A DNA stretch of 64,000 nucleotides from the NCBI GenBank assembly GCA_949752795.1, contig OX457057.1, positions 105,861,513 to 105,925,512 on the forward strand, in the 5' to 3' direction. Each line of letters begins with the position of its first letter. Position 1 is the first letter of the stretch. Shown here one piece after another: positions 61,752 to 64,000 of the stretch. The translations under genes were made by a program, and so were the position numbers. Source of the stretch: Hyperoodon ampullatus. Its lineage: Eukaryota; Chordata; Mammalia; Artiodactyla; Ziphiidae. Under the pieces are notes generated by a model. That model had not been told where the DNA came from and ran no database searches. It worked only from the letters and a program-made list of their open reading frames with translations.

Positions 61752-62640
61752 TTGAAAAATTTGAAGAAACAAGACAAACTCTCAGAAAAAGAACTAAGCA
61801 AAGTGGAAATAGACATTCTAGCTAATGAAGATTTCAAGGTAGTTATCCCAGAGAGGCTCATTGAACTCAAGAGAAGAATGGATGAACACAGTGAGAATTT
61901 CAAAAGAGTTAGAAAACATAGAGAAGACCCAAACAGAGCTGAAGAATAAAATAACTGAAATAAAAAATATACCAGGAGGAATCAATAGTAGGTTAGCTAA
62001 TATAGAGGGATAGAGCAGCAGTCTGGAAGACGAAGTAGTGAAAATCACTCAAACAGAACAGAATAAATAAATAAATAGATAGATAGATACATAGATAGAT
62101 AGATAAATAGAATTAAAAGAAAGTAGGATAGTTTAAGAGACCTATGATAGGACAACATCAAGTGTAAGAACATTTGTATCATAAGGGTCCCAGAAGAAGA
62201 AGAAGAAGAGAAAGGGGCACAGAATTTATTTAAGAAATAATAGCTGAAAACTTCCCTAACCTGGGAAAGAAAACAGGTATCCAGGTCCAGGAATCACAGA
62301 GAATCCCAAACAAGATGAACCCAAAGAGGTCCACACCAAGATACACTATAATTAAAATAACAAATTAAAGATACATGGAGAATCTTAAATGCAGCAAGAA
62401 AACAACAGTTACATAGACAGGAACTTCCATAAGAGCATAGAGTGATTTTTCAGCAGAAACTCTGCAGACCAAAAGGAAGTGGCACAATATATTTAAAGTG
62501 ATGAAAGGAAAAAACCTACAAGCAAAAATACTCTACCCACCAAGGTTATCTTTCAGATTTGAAAGAGAGATAAACAGTTTTACAGACAAGCAAAGCTATA
62601 AGAATTCAGCACCACCAAACCAGCTTTTTAAAAAAGGTTA
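61752..62640 (+). pseudogene. L1 ORF1 remnant
   Basis: The frame at 61752-61949 (MKNLKKQDKLSEKELSKVE...) is followed by decayed coiled-coil-type text and 'cataagggtcccagaagaag', the equivalent of the RRM-proximal IIGVPEEE segment. Stops and the GATA tract break it. No full ORF1 can be read. Confidence 0.7.
62066..62110. repeat. (AAAT)n/(GATA)n simple repeat
   Basis: An aaataaataaat run passes into gatagatagatacatagata and ends in gataaatag. Confidence 0.95.
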
Positions 62641-63137
62641 AAGGGACTTATCTAAGTGGAAAATAAAAGGTCACAATTAGAAATATGAAAATTATGAAAG
62701 GTAAAATCTCAGTGGTAAAGGCAAACATATAGTAAAGGTAATAGCTCAACCATTTATAAAGCTAGTAGGAAGGTTAAAAGACAAAAGTAGTAAAATCATC
62801 TATATTCACATAAGTATTAAGGGACAAACAGATCAAAAGATGTAATATATGACATAAAAAACATTAAATGTGGGTGGGGGGCATTCAGGATAGTTAGAAT
62901 GCATTCAAACTGAAGAGATCATGAACTTAAAGTAACTATTTATATATAGTTATGTATAAATTTATAGTTACATATTAACCTCATAGTAACCACAAACCAA
63001 AAACCTGTAATAGATACACAAGACAAACAATCCAAATATAACACCAAATATAGTCACCAAAGTACAAGATATGAGATCAAAAGAAAAAGAAAGGAACAAA
63101 AAAGAACTACAAAAACAACTAGAAATCAGTCAACAAA

Positions 63138-64000
63138 ATGGCAATAAGTACATATCTATCAATAATTACTTTAAATATAAATGCACTAAATGCTCCAATC
63201 AAAAGACATAGAGTGGCTGAATGGAAAATAAAAAAAGACCCAGCTATATGCTGCCTAAAAGAGACTCACTTCAGATCTAAAAACACACACAGACTTAATG
63301 TGAGGAGATGGAAAAAGTTATTCTATGCAAATGGAAATGAAAAGAAAACTGGGATAACAATACTTATATTAGACAAAATAGTCTTTAAAAACAAATGTTG
63401 ACAGAGACAAGGGCATTGCATAATGATAAAGGGATTAATCCAACAAGAATGTATAACAATTGTAAATATATATGTACCCAATATAGGAGCACCTAAATAT
63501 ATAAAGCAAATATTAACAACCATAAAGGGAGAAATTGACAGTAACACAATAATATTAGGGGATTTTGATACCCCACTTGCATCGATGGACAGATCATCCA
63601 GACAGAAAATCTATAAGGAACAATTTGCGTTAAAGGATACATTAGATCAGATGGACTTAATAAATATATATAGAACATACCATTCAAAAGCAGCAGACTA
63701 CATATTCTTTTCAAGTGTACATGGAACATTCTCCAGGATAGACCATATGTTAGGCCACATAACAAGTTTCAGTAAATTTAAGAAGATTGAAATCATGTCA
63801 GGCATCTTTTCCACCCACAGTGGTATAAGACTAGAAATCAACTACAGAGAAAAAATCTGCAAAAACACACAAACGTGGAGGCTTAACAATATGCTACTAA
63901 ACAACCAATTGGTCACTGAAGAAATCAAAGAGGAAATAAAATATCTTGAGACAAATGAAATAGAAACACGACACAAAAATATGGGATGCAACAAAATCAG
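63138..64000 (+). pseudogene. L1 ORF2 endonuclease domain, one stop, continues past the window
   Basis: MAISTYLSIITLNINALNAP opens the endonuclease. It holds LKETHF, then a TGA at 63399-63401. After that stop the same frame is open to 64000, through GDFDTPL, SRIDHMLGH, IFSTHS (where SDH is expected) and TEEIKEEIKYLE. I see no frameshift in this stretch. The remaining reverse-transcriptase part is outside the window. Confidence 0.88.

Larger units (their letters stand above)
60658..64000 (+). mobile_element. Sense L1, 5' end present, runs off the window
   Basis: The copy begins near 60658 with 'ggggagtatggccaagata', the normal L1 5' terminus of an older mammalian lineage; the YY1-type core is decayed (aagataac where aagatggc is expected). 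A ~1.1-kb 5' UTR (to about 61740) is relatively GC-rich. ORF1 remnants cover about 61750-62640, and ORF2 starts at 63138. A (GATA)n tract at about 62066-62110 lies in the ORF1 region. Confidence 0.9.

Overview
The window is mammalian nuclear DNA, almost certainly from a cetacean. Five copies of one tRNA-derived SINE with a GC-rich body and a poly-A tail (plus two copies of a longer, older relative ending in an AAATAAATAAAT-type tail) match what I know as the cetacean/cetartiodactyl CHR SINE group, and the LINE-1 copies are of cetartiodactyl type. There are no bacterial operons, no CRISPR array and no convincing intact protein-coding gene. Nearly all long open frames are shadows of L1 or SINE sequence. 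More than half of the window is transposable-element DNA.

Layout. 1-1.2 kb: unassigned single-copy-looking DNA. 1.2-4.1 kb: old antisense L1. 4.6-6.2 kb: a nest in which an old L1 is split by a young truncated L1 whose poly-A tail then took a SINE, with a second SINE beside it. 6.2-14.4 kb: mostly unassigned, with an old L1 3' end, L2 and other ancient fragments, a 105-bp palindrome and an antisense L1. 14.4-15.9 kb: sense L1. 18.2-18.66 kb: a CpG-rich block with GC box, YY1-like site and a perfect splice donor, the best candidate for a gene promoter and first exon. 18.69-19.26 kb: an antisense endogenous-retrovirus-type LTR with four 17-bp repeats in U3. 19.3-29.9 kb: low-density region with MIR, L2, MER5-like and three SINE copies. 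29.9-36.6 kb: old sense L1 and a younger antisense L1. 36.7-38.4 kb: a fossil hAT (Tip100/Zaphod-like) DNA transposon with decayed transposase. 39.1-53.2 kb: a dense stack of L1s holding a 1.27-kb mariner, a short L1 3' end and a full-length antisense L1 flanked by a 16-bp target-site duplication. 53.2-60.65 kb: unassigned DNA with MIR and MER5 fragments and a SINE-in-SINE nest. 60.65-64 kb: the 5' end of a sense L1 that runs off the window.

No genes act together here. The biology is a layered insertion record. The order of events is readable because target-site duplications survive for several SINEs, for the full-length L1, for one L1 3' end and, as TA dinucleotides, for the mariner. I found no sign of a new functional system. 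The items most worth checking are the CpG-rich candidate first exon next to the LTR, the hAT fossil, the palindrome and the near-complete L1 and mariner copies.
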